A stretch of 64,000 bases of DNA from Streptomyces inusitatus (GTDB lineage: Bacteria > Actinomycetota > Actinomycetes > Streptomycetales > Streptomycetaceae), in NCBI RefSeq assembly GCF_014651115.1, contig NZ_BMWG01000019.1:96741-160740 (forward strand). Reading direction: 5' to 3'. Every line of letters starts with the position of its first letter. Positions within the stretch are counted from its first letter, which is position 1. The notes below the pieces were generated by a model. It saw only the letters and a program-made list of their open reading frames with translations, was not told the origin of the DNA and searched no databases. A program made the position numbers and the translations under genes. Below, in pieces: positions 17,114 to 25,941 of the stretch.

Positions 17114-19852
17114 TCAGGAGCGGTCGCCGGTCTGCTCCGTGATCGCGGCTCGGGTTTCGTCGGCTTGTTGCTGGATGTGTTCCTGGACGTGGGCGGGTAT
17201 GCCCTGTTCGCGGAAGTGGGTGGTGAGGTCGGTCAGGACCGCATCGGCACGGTCGAGGTCGCCGGCCTTGGCGTGGACGGTGGCGAGGCGGCGCATGGCG
17301 GCGTTGAGGGTGAGGTTGTCCAGGCCGGTGTTCTGATCGGTGCGGGAGGCGTCGATGGCGTCGGTGAGCTGGGTGACGGCGGTTTCGGTGTCGGGCTGCC
17401 GTACCTGGAGGCGGCCGTCGGTGACGGTCTGGAAGTGGCGTCCGGCGTTGGCTCCTCGGGCGAGGCGGGCGTAGGCCGCGAGCGGGTGGTCGCCGTAGCG
17501 GTCGATGAGCTCCTGGAGGGCGTCGTTGCCGGAGGCGAGGGAGGGGGTGTCGGAGCCGAGGAGGGCGAGGAGGGCGCCCTGGTCGTCCCCGGTCAGGAGT
17601 TCGCCGACGTTCTGGTCTGTCCGGTCGAGGGGGAGGCGGACGCGGAGGGTCCGGGTGGGGGAGACGGTGCGGGCGCCGTCGAGTCCGGTGTGGACGGCGG
17701 TGACCTTGTAGAGGCCGGGTTCGGCGAAGTACAGCCCGTCCGCGCCGTAGCCGAGGTAGACGGTCTCGTACACGGCGGGCCGCTCCGCGTTCAGGGTGAC
17801 GGCGGACTCGCCGCCACCGTGTCCCGTGCAGGTCCGTGCGAGGGGGCGGAAGAGGCGGGTGCGGCCCTGGGGGTCGGTGATGGCGATGACGGTGCGCTCG
17901 CCCTTCGGCCCGATCGACTCGGTCACCGTGATCCCGTCCCGCTCTCCGGCGAGCGCGAGTCGCACCTCCGCCATGACCGGTTCGCCGTAGCCGAAGACCT
18001 GTTTGCCGCCGAGGGTGAGGGTGAGCCCGGAGGGGTTGTCGCTCGGACGGAAGGAGGTCTCGGCAGCGGCGAGGGCACTGTCCTCAAGCGCGGAGTTGAC
18101 CATCCAGCCGGAGCTGCCGCCGGGAATGATGTGCTGGTAGAAGCCGTGGCGCAGATGGCGCAGCTCGTTGTCGGTGAACTGGAAGCGGAAGTTGCGCCAG
18201 TACGCTTCCTCGCCCTGGCTGTAGTTCTGGGGGTAGTTCATCCAGGACAGGTCGCCGTAGCCCTGGTCGGGGCCGAGCGGGGCCGGGGGCTGGGCCAGGT
18301 GCTTCTGCCAGGAGTGCGCCAGGTTGAAGCCGTGGCCGATCTCGTGGACGTAGCAGAAGAGTTCGTTCGCGTTGCCGATCCAGCCGAAGCCCTGCATGGA
18401 CTGGTGGAAGACGGCCATGCCCTGGCGCTGGACGCCCCCGAGGTAGTCGAACATGACCCCGGCGACGGTGGGTTTTGTGTAGCGGGTGGCGACGAACGCC
18501 CAGAACCGCCACTGCGGGACGTCCTGGTAGACGCTGGAACTGGCCGTCATCGCGGCATGCAGCTCGGCGTCGGACCAGGCGAGGTCGGCGCCGGCGGTGT
18601 CGGCCGTGATCGTGTTGGCGTTTCCGGCGTCGCGGATCTCGATCCCGGCCTCCGCGTAGGCGGAGGTGACGGTGAGGGTGCGGTTGCGGTAGCCGGGTGG
18701 GTTCCAGCCCTGGGCGGTGTCATACCTCTGGAAGACCTGTGTGCCCACCACCGAGTCCGTCTCCAGCTCGACGGTGCGCAGCCCGGTACTCGCGTACGAG
18801 CAGTCGAATTGCAGGACGCGGTTGTTGCCGGGGGCGTCGAGGACGAGGGCGGCGTTCGCCGCGTTCGCGGTGGCGGCGACGCGGGGGATGGTGAGGGCGA
18901 GACGGGTGACCCAGGTGTCGCTGGACCATTCCAGGCCGGTCTGGGCGAGGGTGTAGGCGTTGGCGGTCTGGTCGACGCTGAGTGCGGCTCCGGTACGGAA
19001 GGAGTTGACGCAGACACCGTTGGTGAAGAAGTCGCCGCTGATCGTGGCGAGGGAGCGTTCGCCCTCCAGGTCGACGCGCAGTTCGACACGGTCGGATCCA
19101 CTGGCTCCGGTGTAGCGGCCGGTGACCGGCCGCAGCGGGGTCCGGTACTCGGCGGGGAGGGCCGCGAGTCCCGGCACCCCGAGCTGGTGCAGTTCCCCGG
19201 AGGCCAGTACGCCGGTCTTCCAGTTCAGCAGCAGGCCCTTGGCACCCTTGACCAGGAGGCTCTGCCGGGTTCCGTCGGCGGCGTTCTTGTAGGCGATCAC
19301 ATGGTCCAGGTCGGAGCGGAACTCCTCCGGCAGCGACGCCCAGCCCGCGCAGCCCGACGCGTCCGGCCCCTCGGTGATCAGGGCGTCGCGGACCACGCCG
19401 GTGATCCAGTGCAGGGTCAGCACCCGCGGGCCCTTGAAGAAGTACGTCTGCCAGTTCCCGTCGGCGGCGTTGGGTGCCTGTAACAGCGCGTCGATCTGGG
19501 AGCGGAATCCGGCCGGGAGGGCGCTGCCCCAGTTGTGCTCCTCCGTCCAGGCTCCCTCGCGCTGGACCCCGCGGTCCCAGTGGAGCCGTTCGGAGCGGTC
19601 GCCGCGGAAGAAGAGGGTCAGCCAGGAGCCGACCGAGACGGGCAGCATGAAGGCTCCGTCACTCGACTGCCGGTAGGGCGCGCTCCGGGCGGCGAACCCG
19701 GAGTGGAACGAGGTCAGCTGGCCCGAGGACACCACTCCCTGCTCACTGATCAGCACCCCGTCCGAGCCCCGGCCGAACAGGACCTTCCACTCCCCCGCCG
19801 GGTAGGTCACCGCCCACTGGTAGCCCGTCGTCTTGTACCGCATGAACGCCAT
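17114..19852 (-). CDS. hemopexin-repeat zinc metalloprotease-like protein
   Basis: A 912-residue protein. The start at ATG 19852 is backed by AAGGGGGG upstream, and the open frame further upstream is unrelated. Residues 1-230 contain hemopexin-like repeats (QWAVTYPAGEWKVLFGRGSD, WLTLFFRGDRSERLHWDRG, NWQTYFFKGPRVLTLHWITG, RQSLLVKGAKGLLLNWKTG). Residues 240-430 are beta-rich. HEIGHGFNLAH near residue 502 is a metzincin-like zinc site (HExxHxxxxxH), preceded by a helix with FCYV. The C-terminal 300 residues have beta-sandwich strands and a helical repeat tail (RLATVHAKAGDLDRADAVLT). No export signal is visible. The target protein is unknown. Confidence 0.75.
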   Translation of the reverse strand: MAFMRYKTTGYQWAVTYPAGEWKVLFGRGSDGVLISEQGVVSSGQLTSFHSGFAARSAPYRQSSDGAFMLPVSVGSWLTLFFRGDRSERLHWDRGVQREGAWTEEHNWGSALPAGFRSQIDALLQAPNAADGNWQTYFFKGPRVLTLHWITGVVRDALITEGPDASGCAGWASLPEEFRSDLDHVIAYKNAADGTRQSLLVKGAKGLLLNWKTGVLASGELHQLGVPGLAALPAEYRTPLRPVTGRYTGASGSDRVELRVDLEGERSLATISGDFFTNGVCVNSFRTGAALSVDQTANAYTLAQTGLEWSSDTWVTRLALTIPRVAATANAANAALVLDAPGNNRVLQFDCSYASTGLRTVELETDSVVGTQVFQRYDTAQGWNPPGYRNRTLTVTSAYAEAGIEIRDAGNANTITADTAGADLAWSDAELHAAMTASSSVYQDVPQWRFWAFVATRYTKPTVAGVMFDYLGGVQRQGMAVFHQSMQGFGWIGNANELFCYVHEIGHGFNLAHSWQKHLAQPPAPLGPDQGYGDLSWMNYPQNYSQGEEAYWRNFRFQFTDNELRHLRHGFYQHIIPGGSSGWMVNSALEDSALAAAETSFRPSDNPSGLTLTLGGKQVFGYGEPVMAEVRLALAGERDGITVTESIGPKGERTVIAITDPQGRTRLFRPLARTCTGHGGGESAVTLNAERPAVYETVYLGYGADGLYFAEPGLYKVTAVHTGLDGARTVSPTRTLRVRLPLDRTDQNVGELLTGDDQGALLALLGSDTPSLASGNDALQELIDRYGDHPLAAYARLARGANAGRHFQTVTDGRLQVRQPDTETAVTQLTDAIDASRTDQNTGLDNLTLNAAMRRLATVHAKAGDLDRADAVLTDLTTHFREQGIPAHVQEHIQQQADETRAAITEQTGDRS

Positions 19853-20169
19853 CAGGCGTCCCCCCTTCTGACCGCGGAGCCCGGTGTGCTCCGTCGGCCC
19901 GGGAGTCTGGCAACGGGACACTCGACTAACCACACCACCGACCGGGAAATGTCCGGTTCCGCCAGCTCCGCCCCGCCGCTTCCCCGCGCGGCGCGTAACT
20001 CGCAACGCAGCAGGCCAGATACACGCGGGCCGCCCGGAAAGCCAGTGGCTCCGGCCACCGGAGAGCACCCTCGTCAGGGGCCGGATCCAGGGCTGCCGGC
20101 GGGCCCGTACCGTACCGCCTGCTCTCGCTCGATCCGGTCGGCGACCGGCTTCGGTGAGGTCTTCCGCCC
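19853..20169. other. gap between metalloprotease and broken Tat gene
   Basis: About 317 bases that should carry the metalloprotease promoter. The region is open in several frames on the reverse strand but has no family motif, and I assign no gene. Confidence 0.35.
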
Positions 20170-20766
20170 GCCCTTGCGGCAGTGCTCCACCGAGCGTCGC
20201 CGGGCGACGCCGAGCCCTGCGCACGGCCTTGGGCGTGAACGACCCCGCGCGGGCGGAGACGACGGTGCCGGAGATACGGCGGTCGATGGTCGAGGGCGCG
20301 GTGCAGGTGCCCTTCTTCCATCCGGGCTGGGCCCACAGCCGCCACTCCATGAACACCACCGGGGTGCCCGGGGTGACGGCGAGCGGCGGCACGGTCGGCC
20401 TCGACCACTGGAACGTCCACGAGCGAGCTGCCCAGCTCACCACGAGCGTGGTCTACGACCGGGCCGGAACGGGCTGGAGCAGCGCAGTCGGGCTGCCCCG
20501 CAGCTCCGCGGAGGTGACCGACGAGCTATGTCAGCTGCTTCGGCAGGAGTGTGGGACCGCCGGCAAACTGTGAGCTCGGTGGTCTCCTTGACCAGAGGCA
20601 GGAGGTCCGGCGCCGAGGACGATCCGGGGGTGGAGGAGGACACGGTGGCCGCCCCCTCCGAATCGGCACGGGCGAGATGGGCCCCGCTCAGCCCGATGGC
20701 GGTGACGCCCGCGCCACCCGCGGCGAGAAGGGAACGACGGCTCATACGAGGTTTGTGGTCTGTCAT
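20170..20766 (-). pseudogene. broken Tat-exported protein
   Basis: From ATG 20766 the reverse strand encodes a clear twin-arginine signal (KPRMSRRSLLAAGGAGVTAI) and a Ser/Pro linker up to about 20570. The coherent sequence then appears in another frame (SSVTSAELRGSPTALLQPVP, then a TAG near 20456, then SWTFQWSRPTVPPLAVTPGT, VVFMEWRLWAQPGWKKGTC and RRISGTVVSARAGSFTPKAV). A frameshift plus an in-frame stop point to a recently inactivated gene of about 200 codons. Read without correction, only a 109-residue product ending at 20437 would result. The family is not recognised. Confidence 0.55.
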
Positions 20767-20921
20767 GGGCCGCAAACTAGCGGCCGTTCCTGGGAGAACG
20801 CGGGGAGGTGCGGGGAGAGGTACGGGCGGTGGGGCGGGTTTCGGACCCCCGGTTCCTCCGTCCCGGCCGATGACGGGCGGCGAGGCGGTGTTGACGGTCC
20901 GTCTGCCGCGGGGACGCGGTT

Positions 20922-21917
20922 TCACCCCGGCCGGTGTCGGGGGAGTTCACGTCGGCTGGGGCCGGTCGTGCCGAAGCGGGTGCGGTACTCGGAGGGGGTG
21001 GTGCCCAGGTGACGGGCGAAGGCGCGGCGGAGGGTCTCGTCGCTGCCCAGGCCGCTGGTGCGGGCGGCTGAGGTGACGCTGTGCCCGTCGAGGAGGAGTT
21101 GTTGGGCGCGGTCGAGGCGGACGCGTTCGAGCCAGCGGGCGGGTGTGGTGCCGAGTTCGGCGCGGAAGAGCCGGCTCAGGTGGCGGGGGCTGACAGCGGC
21201 GCGCGCGGCCATCGTGGGGAGGCTGTGGTCGGCTCCGGGGTCGGCGAGGATGTCGGCGATCAGTGAGCGCAGGAGGTCGCCGCGGGCCGGCGGGGTGGCG
21301 AGGGCGGTGGAGAACTGCGATTGCCCGCCGGGGCGCTGCATGAAGACCACCAGCTCGCGGGCGACGGCTCGGGCGGTGTTCGGGCCGTGGTCCTCCTCCA
21401 CCAGGGCGAGGGCGAGGTCGATTCCGGCGCTGATGCCGGCCGAGGTGAGAAGGCGTCCGTCGCGGATGTGGATGGCGTCGGGCTCGACGTGGGTCCGGGG
21501 GTAGCGGCGGGCGAGCGTCTCGGCGTGCCGCCAGTGGGTGGTCGCGCGGCATTCGTCGAGCAGGCCCAGCTCGGCGAGGACGAACGCGCCGGTGCAGACG
21601 GACGCGACCCGTTCGGCCCGCTCGGCGAGGGCGCGGACCGTGTCGAGCAGCTCGTGCTCGATCGGTTGCCGGGCGAGCCGGTCGCCCCCGGCGACGATGA
21701 GGGTGTGCGGCGCCCCGGCTTCGGCCGCCGTCACGGTACCGGTCAGCGTGAGTCCGGCGGAGGTGGTCACCGGGCCGCCGCCGGGCGAGACGAGTACGAG
21801 CTCATAGGGCGGGGCGAGACGGCCCGCCTGGTGGAGCACCTCGGAGGGGCCGCTGACGTCGAGCATCGTCACGCCGTCGAAGACGACGAAGGCGACCCGT
21901 CGCACTCCCGGCCTCAT
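20922..21917 (-). CDS. GlxA/FtrA-type regulator (DJ-1/PfpI + AraC)
   Basis: A 331-residue regulator. Residues 1-185 are a DJ-1/PfpI-like domain (FVVFDGVTMLDVSGPSEVL, HTLIVAGGD, the nucleophile-elbow-like SVCTGAFVLAELGLLD, AGISAGIDLALALVEE). Residues 215-320 are an AraC pair of helix-turn-helices (MAARAAVSPRHLSRLFRAEL, VTSAARTSGLGSDETLRRAF and GTTPSEYRTRF). It is divergent from the HD-domain gene with about 120 bases between the starts, and probably controls that gene or itself. The ligand is unknown. Confidence 0.88.
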   Translation of the reverse strand: MRPGVRRVAFVVFDGVTMLDVSGPSEVLHQAGRLAPPYELVLVSPGGGPVTTSAGLTLTGTVTAAEAGAPHTLIVAGGDRLARQPIEHELLDTVRALAERAERVASVCTGAFVLAELGLLDECRATTHWRHAETLARRYPRTHVEPDAIHIRDGRLLTSAGISAGIDLALALVEEDHGPNTARAVARELVVFMQRPGGQSQFSTALATPPARGDLLRSLIADILADPGADHSLPTMAARAAVSPRHLSRLFRAELGTTPARWLERVRLDRAQQLLLDGHSVTSAARTSGLGSDETLRRAFARHLGTTPSEYRTRFGTTGPSRRELPRHRPG

Positions 21918-22038
21918 GTCCGGATCTGTGGGTCTTCTGGCTGTGAGGACATGGCATCAGCGTACGCCGCCGCAGGACAGTGGAGGCGTATCACCGATCC
22001 GGCGGAAGAGCCGTTCCGGCGAGCAGGCGGAGGTTTTC

Positions 22039-22677
22039 ATGAGCGAGACGATCGCGGGAGTGCGGATCCCGGACAGCGCCCTGGCGCGCGAAGCGACCGA
22101 GCTGGTACGGGAGGCGGCTGAGCCGCTGCTGTTCCACCACTCGCGTCGGGTGTTCCTCTGGGGTGCGCTGCGCGGGCGCGAGCAGGGGCTCGGCTTCGAC
22201 CCGGAACTGCTCTACGTGGGCGCGATGTTCCACGACCTCGGGCTCACCGGGCGCTACCGCCGCACCGATCAGCGCTTCGAGATCGACGGCGCCGACGAGG
22301 CCCGTCGGTTCCTGCGTGCCCACGGCATCACGGGCGAGCCGGCCGACCGGGTCTGGAGCGCCGTCGCCCTGCACACCACCCCGGAGGTCCCGCTGCACAT
22401 GGCGCCGGAGATCGCCCTGGTCACGAGGGGAGTGGAGCTGGACGTCCTCGGTATCGGCCACACCGCGGTATCGGATGAGCAGCGGGCCGCCGTCGTGGCG
22501 GCCCATCCTCGCCCGGACTTCAAGAACCGGATACTCGCCGCCTTCGCCGAAGGCGTCCAGGACCGCCCGGACACCACTTTCGGCAACGTCAAGGCGGACG
22601 TGCTGGCACACTTCGTGCCCGGCTTCGTACGAGGCGACTTCGTCGAGGTGATCAAGGACTCCCCCTGGCCGGAGTGA
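22039..22677 (+). CDS. HD-domain hydrolase-like protein
   Basis: A 212-residue HD-domain protein. The start is ATG 22039, after GGAGG at 22029-22033. Metal ligands fit HHSRRVFLWG (His), MFHDLGL (His-Asp) and the later VALHTTPEVP and VLGIGHTAV helices. The arrangement resembles cyanamide-hydratase-like and other small-molecule HD proteins rather than (p)ppGpp hydrolases. It is divergent from the GlxA-type regulator. The substrate is unknown. Confidence 0.8.
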   Translation: MSETIAGVRIPDSALAREATELVREAAEPLLFHHSRRVFLWGALRGREQGLGFDPELLYVGAMFHDLGLTGRYRRTDQRFEIDGADEARRFLRAHGITGEPADRVWSAVALHTTPEVPLHMAPEIALVTRGVELDVLGIGHTAVSDEQRAAVVAAHPRPDFKNRILAAFAEGVQDRPDTTFGNVKADVLAHFVPGFVRGDFVEVIKDSPWPE

Positions 22678-22761
22678 GGGGCTCTTCTCGTCGCAGCTCC
22701 GGCGGGAGCGGGCGCGGACGCGGACGCGCTCTCGCCAACCGAGTCCCGGTGGGGCCAAAAC

Positions 22762-24327
22762 TCAGTTTCGCGGAGTGATGAAGGCGTCGTTGACGACGTA
22801 TCCGTCCAGCCCGTGGAGTTCGCCGTATGCGATCAGATCGCTGGTGCGGTTGATGAACCCGCGCCCCGAATAGTTGAGCGAGGTGTTGCAGAGGACGCTG
22901 AATCCGGTCAATTCGCCGAAGGCGGTGAGGAGACCGGCCATTCCCGGGTTCGCCGTCGGGTCGATGGTCTGGGTACGAGCCGTTCCGTCGACGTGGGTGA
23001 CCGCCCGCAGTTCGCCGGACTCGACCTGGCTGAAGTAGAGCATGTAGGGATCGGGGACCCCTCCGCCGAACCAGCGGCCCGCGTCCCGCTCCAGACAGAT
23101 GGGGGCGATGGGGCGGTAGCTCTCGCGTTGCTTGATCTTGTTGAGTCTGACTGTCGTCTCCTCGGTGAAGGGAGCGGCCAGGATCGAGCGGTTGCCGAGC
23201 GCGCGGGGGCCGATCTCCCAGCGGCCCCGCGCCCAGCCGATGATGTTGCCGTCGCGGAGATAGCGGGCGACCTCGCCGTGGCTCAGCGGGCGGACTGTGT
23301 AGCGCTGCGGGTCGAACTCCACGTCCTCGACGAATTCACCACCCGTGTAGACGTCCCAGTCCAGGTCGGCCGACCCGGTGTAGAAGTGCTGGGCGTCGAT
23401 GGCGGTCCCGATCGCGGAGCCGCTGTCGTTGGGGCACGGTGGGACGAAGACCGCGGGGAAGAGCCCGCACTCGCGCCAGCGTCGATTCCACTCGCAATTG
23501 AGCCCGCAGCCTCCCGATATGAGCAGGGGGAGCCCCTCCGTCAAATGCTGTTGGGCGTATGCGTGGAACCGGTCGAAGATGGCGTTCGACAGACGGGCGG
23601 CGAGGCTCTTGTACGTGTCCGACTCCACACCGATGTTGTGGAAGGGGGAATCCATCATCCGGTCTTTCAGACTGCCGGTGATGACTTCCTTCTGGCCGAG
23701 GATGAAGTCGATGACTTCCCGTTCCGCCCGGGTCGCCGGTCGGTTCTCGGCGAATCCGGCCAGGGCCATCTGCTTGCCCGCGTCCTGGAAGCGGACGAAT
23801 TCCTGGTGCGGGCTGAACTTGGGGTCCGCGAGCGCGAAGCCGTAGGAGTACTTGTTGCCGGGGTAGTTGAGCACCTCCTTGAGATGGGTCACCTTCCCCC
23901 GCTCGTCCATGCGGTAGAACGAGCCGATGTTCCCCTCCCACACCAGGCTGTAGAAGGGCTGGTCACGGCGGAATGCTGACATTCCATAGGACGTCATGAT
24001 GTGGGAGCGCTCATGCGTGGAGGAGAAGACGCGGACATTTTTTCCGAAGAACCGGCCTGCCTCGTCCGAAATCGCGGATTCGCCCACCCCGAAGTACCCG
24101 GCACGCGAGGGCTGGTCGGTGGCCTGGGTCCCCTTGATCCAGCCGCTCATGGCGATGACGTCCGGCTGTTTGTCCAGCCGGTCAGCCGCTACGGCGAATG
24201 CCTCGGCGGTGAGGTTGCTGTAGCGGAGGAACGAGTCTTTCTCCGCCTCCAGGGAGAAGAGCAGCTTGCCGTCCTCGATGGCTGCTACCGCCCCGTCATG
24301 GCCTTCCTTGAGGGAAAGAATCAGCAT
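22762..24327 (-). CDS. O-carbamoyltransferase (TobZ/NodU family)
   Basis: A 521-residue carbamoyltransferase that uses carbamoyl phosphate and ATP to add a carbamoyl group to a hydroxyl of a metabolite. The N-terminal Kae1-like domain starts LILSLKEGHDGAVAAIEDG and has the metal-binding H-E-R-S-H at about 105-109. ISGGCGLNCEWN is the family's nucleotide-binding loop. The C-terminal YrdC-like domain has GWARGRWEIGPRALGNRS, RESYRPIAPICL and LCNTSLNYSGRGF. It is slightly shorter than most relatives. It is the last gene of a six-gene reverse-strand run (28834 to 22762), 25 bases after the phosphatase gene. The set suggests the acceptor is an amino-cyclitol or sugar. Confidence 0.92.
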   Translation of the reverse strand: MLILSLKEGHDGAVAAIEDGKLLFSLEAEKDSFLRYSNLTAEAFAVAADRLDKQPDVIAMSGWIKGTQATDQPSRAGYFGVGESAISDEAGRFFGKNVRVFSSTHERSHIMTSYGMSAFRRDQPFYSLVWEGNIGSFYRMDERGKVTHLKEVLNYPGNKYSYGFALADPKFSPHQEFVRFQDAGKQMALAGFAENRPATRAEREVIDFILGQKEVITGSLKDRMMDSPFHNIGVESDTYKSLAARLSNAIFDRFHAYAQQHLTEGLPLLISGGCGLNCEWNRRWRECGLFPAVFVPPCPNDSGSAIGTAIDAQHFYTGSADLDWDVYTGGEFVEDVEFDPQRYTVRPLSHGEVARYLRDGNIIGWARGRWEIGPRALGNRSILAAPFTEETTVRLNKIKQRESYRPIAPICLERDAGRWFGGGVPDPYMLYFSQVESGELRAVTHVDGTARTQTIDPTANPGMAGLLTAFGELTGFSVLCNTSLNYSGRGFINRTSDLIAYGELHGLDGYVVNDAFITPRN

Positions 24328-24352
24328 GATGGTCCGTTTCTCTGTGGATTTC

Positions 24353-25171
24353 TCAACTGCCTTTGGAAAAAGGTGGCTCAGGGGGCGATTCCGAGAGGGC
24401 TTTCAGGGCGAGTCGATGCAATCGCGGGTTGGCGGACAGGGCGCCGGTGCCGCTCTGGGGCGAGACGCCCAGGAGGTCGGTGCAGACGCCGCCGGCTTCC
24501 TCCACGAGGATCTGTACGGCGGTGATGTCCCAGGGGTTCACGACCGGTTCGGCCGCGATGTCGAGAGTTCCCTCGGCGACCATGCAGTGCTGGAGGAAGT
24601 CCCCGAAGGCACGGTCCTCCCAGCACGCTTCCGCCAGGCGCAGATACGCCTCACGTGAGTGGAAGACGTCCCAGGTACGGGTACTGGTGGTGGACAGATA
24701 GGCGTCGGCGAGACGGGTGTTGCCCGATACCCGCAGGGGCAGGGGGACGCTGCCGGCCGGCCCGCGCCGCAGCCAGGCCCCGTGTCCGGCCGCCGCCCAC
24801 CAGCGGCTGTGCAGGGCGGGGGCGCTGATCACACCGACGGTGGGACGGCCGTCCTCCAGCAGGGCGATCAGGGTCGCCCAGACCGGTATCCCGCGCAGGA
24901 AGTTCTTGGTGCCGTCGATGGGGTCGACCATCCAGGTGCGCCCGGCCGTGACGGTGCCGCCGGTCTCCTCTCCGGCGAAGGCGTCGTCCGGGCGGGCGGC
25001 GCTCAGTGCCTCGCGTACGGCTTTCTCGACGGCGTTGTCCGCGTCGGTCACGGGCGTACGGTCCGGCTTCTCCTGGATCCGCAGGTCGCGGGCTTGGAAG
25101 CGACGGCCGGTGATGTCGTCGGAAAGATCGCCGAGTCGCAGGGCCAGTTCGAGATCGGCATGGTGTGGCAT
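24353..25171 (-). CDS. inositol-monophosphatase-family phosphatase
   Basis: A 272-residue Mg-dependent phosphatase. Metal sites are GEETGG (about 75-80), VDPIDGTKNFLRG and NPWDITAVQILVEEAGG. The order matches inositol-1-phosphate and histidinol-phosphate phosphatases of the HisN type. Cysteine and lipid features are absent, so it is cytoplasmic. In this operon, with a Gfo/Idh dehydrogenase, an aminotransferase and a carbamoyltransferase, it probably dephosphorylates a cyclitol or sugar-phosphate intermediate rather than serving histidine synthesis. The start at ATG 25171 is 52 bases after the methyltransferase stop. Confidence 0.85.
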   Translation of the reverse strand: MPHHADLELALRLGDLSDDITGRRFQARDLRIQEKPDRTPVTDADNAVEKAVREALSAARPDDAFAGEETGGTVTAGRTWMVDPIDGTKNFLRGIPVWATLIALLEDGRPTVGVISAPALHSRWWAAAGHGAWLRRGPAGSVPLPLRVSGNTRLADAYLSTTSTRTWDVFHSREAYLRLAEACWEDRAFGDFLQHCMVAEGTLDIAAEPVVNPWDITAVQILVEEAGGVCTDLLGVSPQSGTGALSANPRLHRLALKALSESPPEPPFSKGS

Positions 25172-25223
25172 GGGGCCCCTCACTGCACGGCTGGTGGCTT
25201 TCGAGGTACCGGGGGGTGCCGGA

Positions 25224-25913
25224 TCACTTCGCGTGCAGTTCGAGCATGTGGTACTCCATGACCCGTACTTCCTCGATCCGGCGCACGCGCCGCAGCAGTT
25301 CGACCCGCATTCCGGCTTCCTCGGCGAAGGCGTCGAGCCGTTCGCGGTCCCCCAGGTCGGCCGTGCCCAGCAGCAGCCGGCCGCCGTCGGCCAGATGCTC
25401 ATGGGCCCCGGCGATGTACCGGGCCTGGCCCTGGTAGCCCGGGTCGAAGACGGCGGAGTGCAGATCGGTGGAGAGTGAGAAGCCGTCCTCCACATAGGTC
25501 CAGGGGACGTTCCAGAAGATGGTGTCGAAGCGCTCCGTGGGCCCGAGCGCCGTGTACATGTCGCTGTGGAGGACGCGTACCCGGTCGCTCACACCGTGCC
25601 GCTCGGCGTTGGCGGCCGTGTTGGCCACCGCCTTCTCATTGATGTCCAGGGCGGTGACGGAGACACAGCCGGCCAGCGCGGCGGTCACGGAGATGACGCC
25701 CGTGCCGCAGCCGATCTCCAGGAAAGAGCCGCCCCGGGGATAGGGCACGGTCGAGGCCATCACCTCGGTGGCGGCGCTCAGGGTGCCCGGGAAAACGCCT
25801 CGGTGCAGGGTCCACTCCCGCCCCAGCAGGGTGAAGGAGTCCGGCAGGTCGTCACCCACGAGGGCGTGCCGCAGGACCTGGGCCACGGCCTCGGGGGACT
25901 CCTTGAAAGTCAT
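25224..25913 (-). CDS. PrmC/HemK-like small-molecule methyltransferase
   Basis: A 229-residue SAM-dependent methyltransferase. The start at ATG 25913 follows GGAGAG. Motif I is FLEIGCGTGVISVTAAL, the acidic loop is VTALDINEKAV, and the post-IV motif FWNVPWTY takes the place of the (N/D)PPY seen in N-methyltransferases of the PrmC/HemK type. That suggests methylation of a planar or amide/amine nitrogen. It lies between the aminotransferase and phosphatase genes, so a methylamino group on the same aminated product is plausible but unproven. Confidence 0.8.
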   Translation of the reverse strand: MTFKESPEAVAQVLRHALVGDDLPDSFTLLGREWTLHRGVFPGTLSAATEVMASTVPYPRGGSFLEIGCGTGVISVTAALAGCVSVTALDINEKAVANTAANAERHGVSDRVRVLHSDMYTALGPTERFDTIFWNVPWTYVEDGFSLSTDLHSAVFDPGYQGQARYIAGAHEHLADGGRLLLGTADLGDRERLDAFAEEAGMRVELLRRVRRIEEVRVMEYHMLELHAK

Positions 25914-25941
25914 GGTCTCTCCCTGCTTTCGGTGGTGTCGC

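Noticed and set aside
16916..19483. Long open frame of 855 codons on the + strand, and similar long frames at 2541-5171 (+), 2599-4686 (-) and 9931-12321 (-)
   Set aside because: These lie opposite or out of phase with well-supported genes, have Arg/Pro/Gly/Val-biased composition with no family motif, and are expected by-products of high-GC coding DNA.
24353..25171. Histidinol-phosphatase for histidine biosynthesis
   Set aside because: The sequence is compatible, but no his genes are nearby and the operon context favours a specialised phosphatase.
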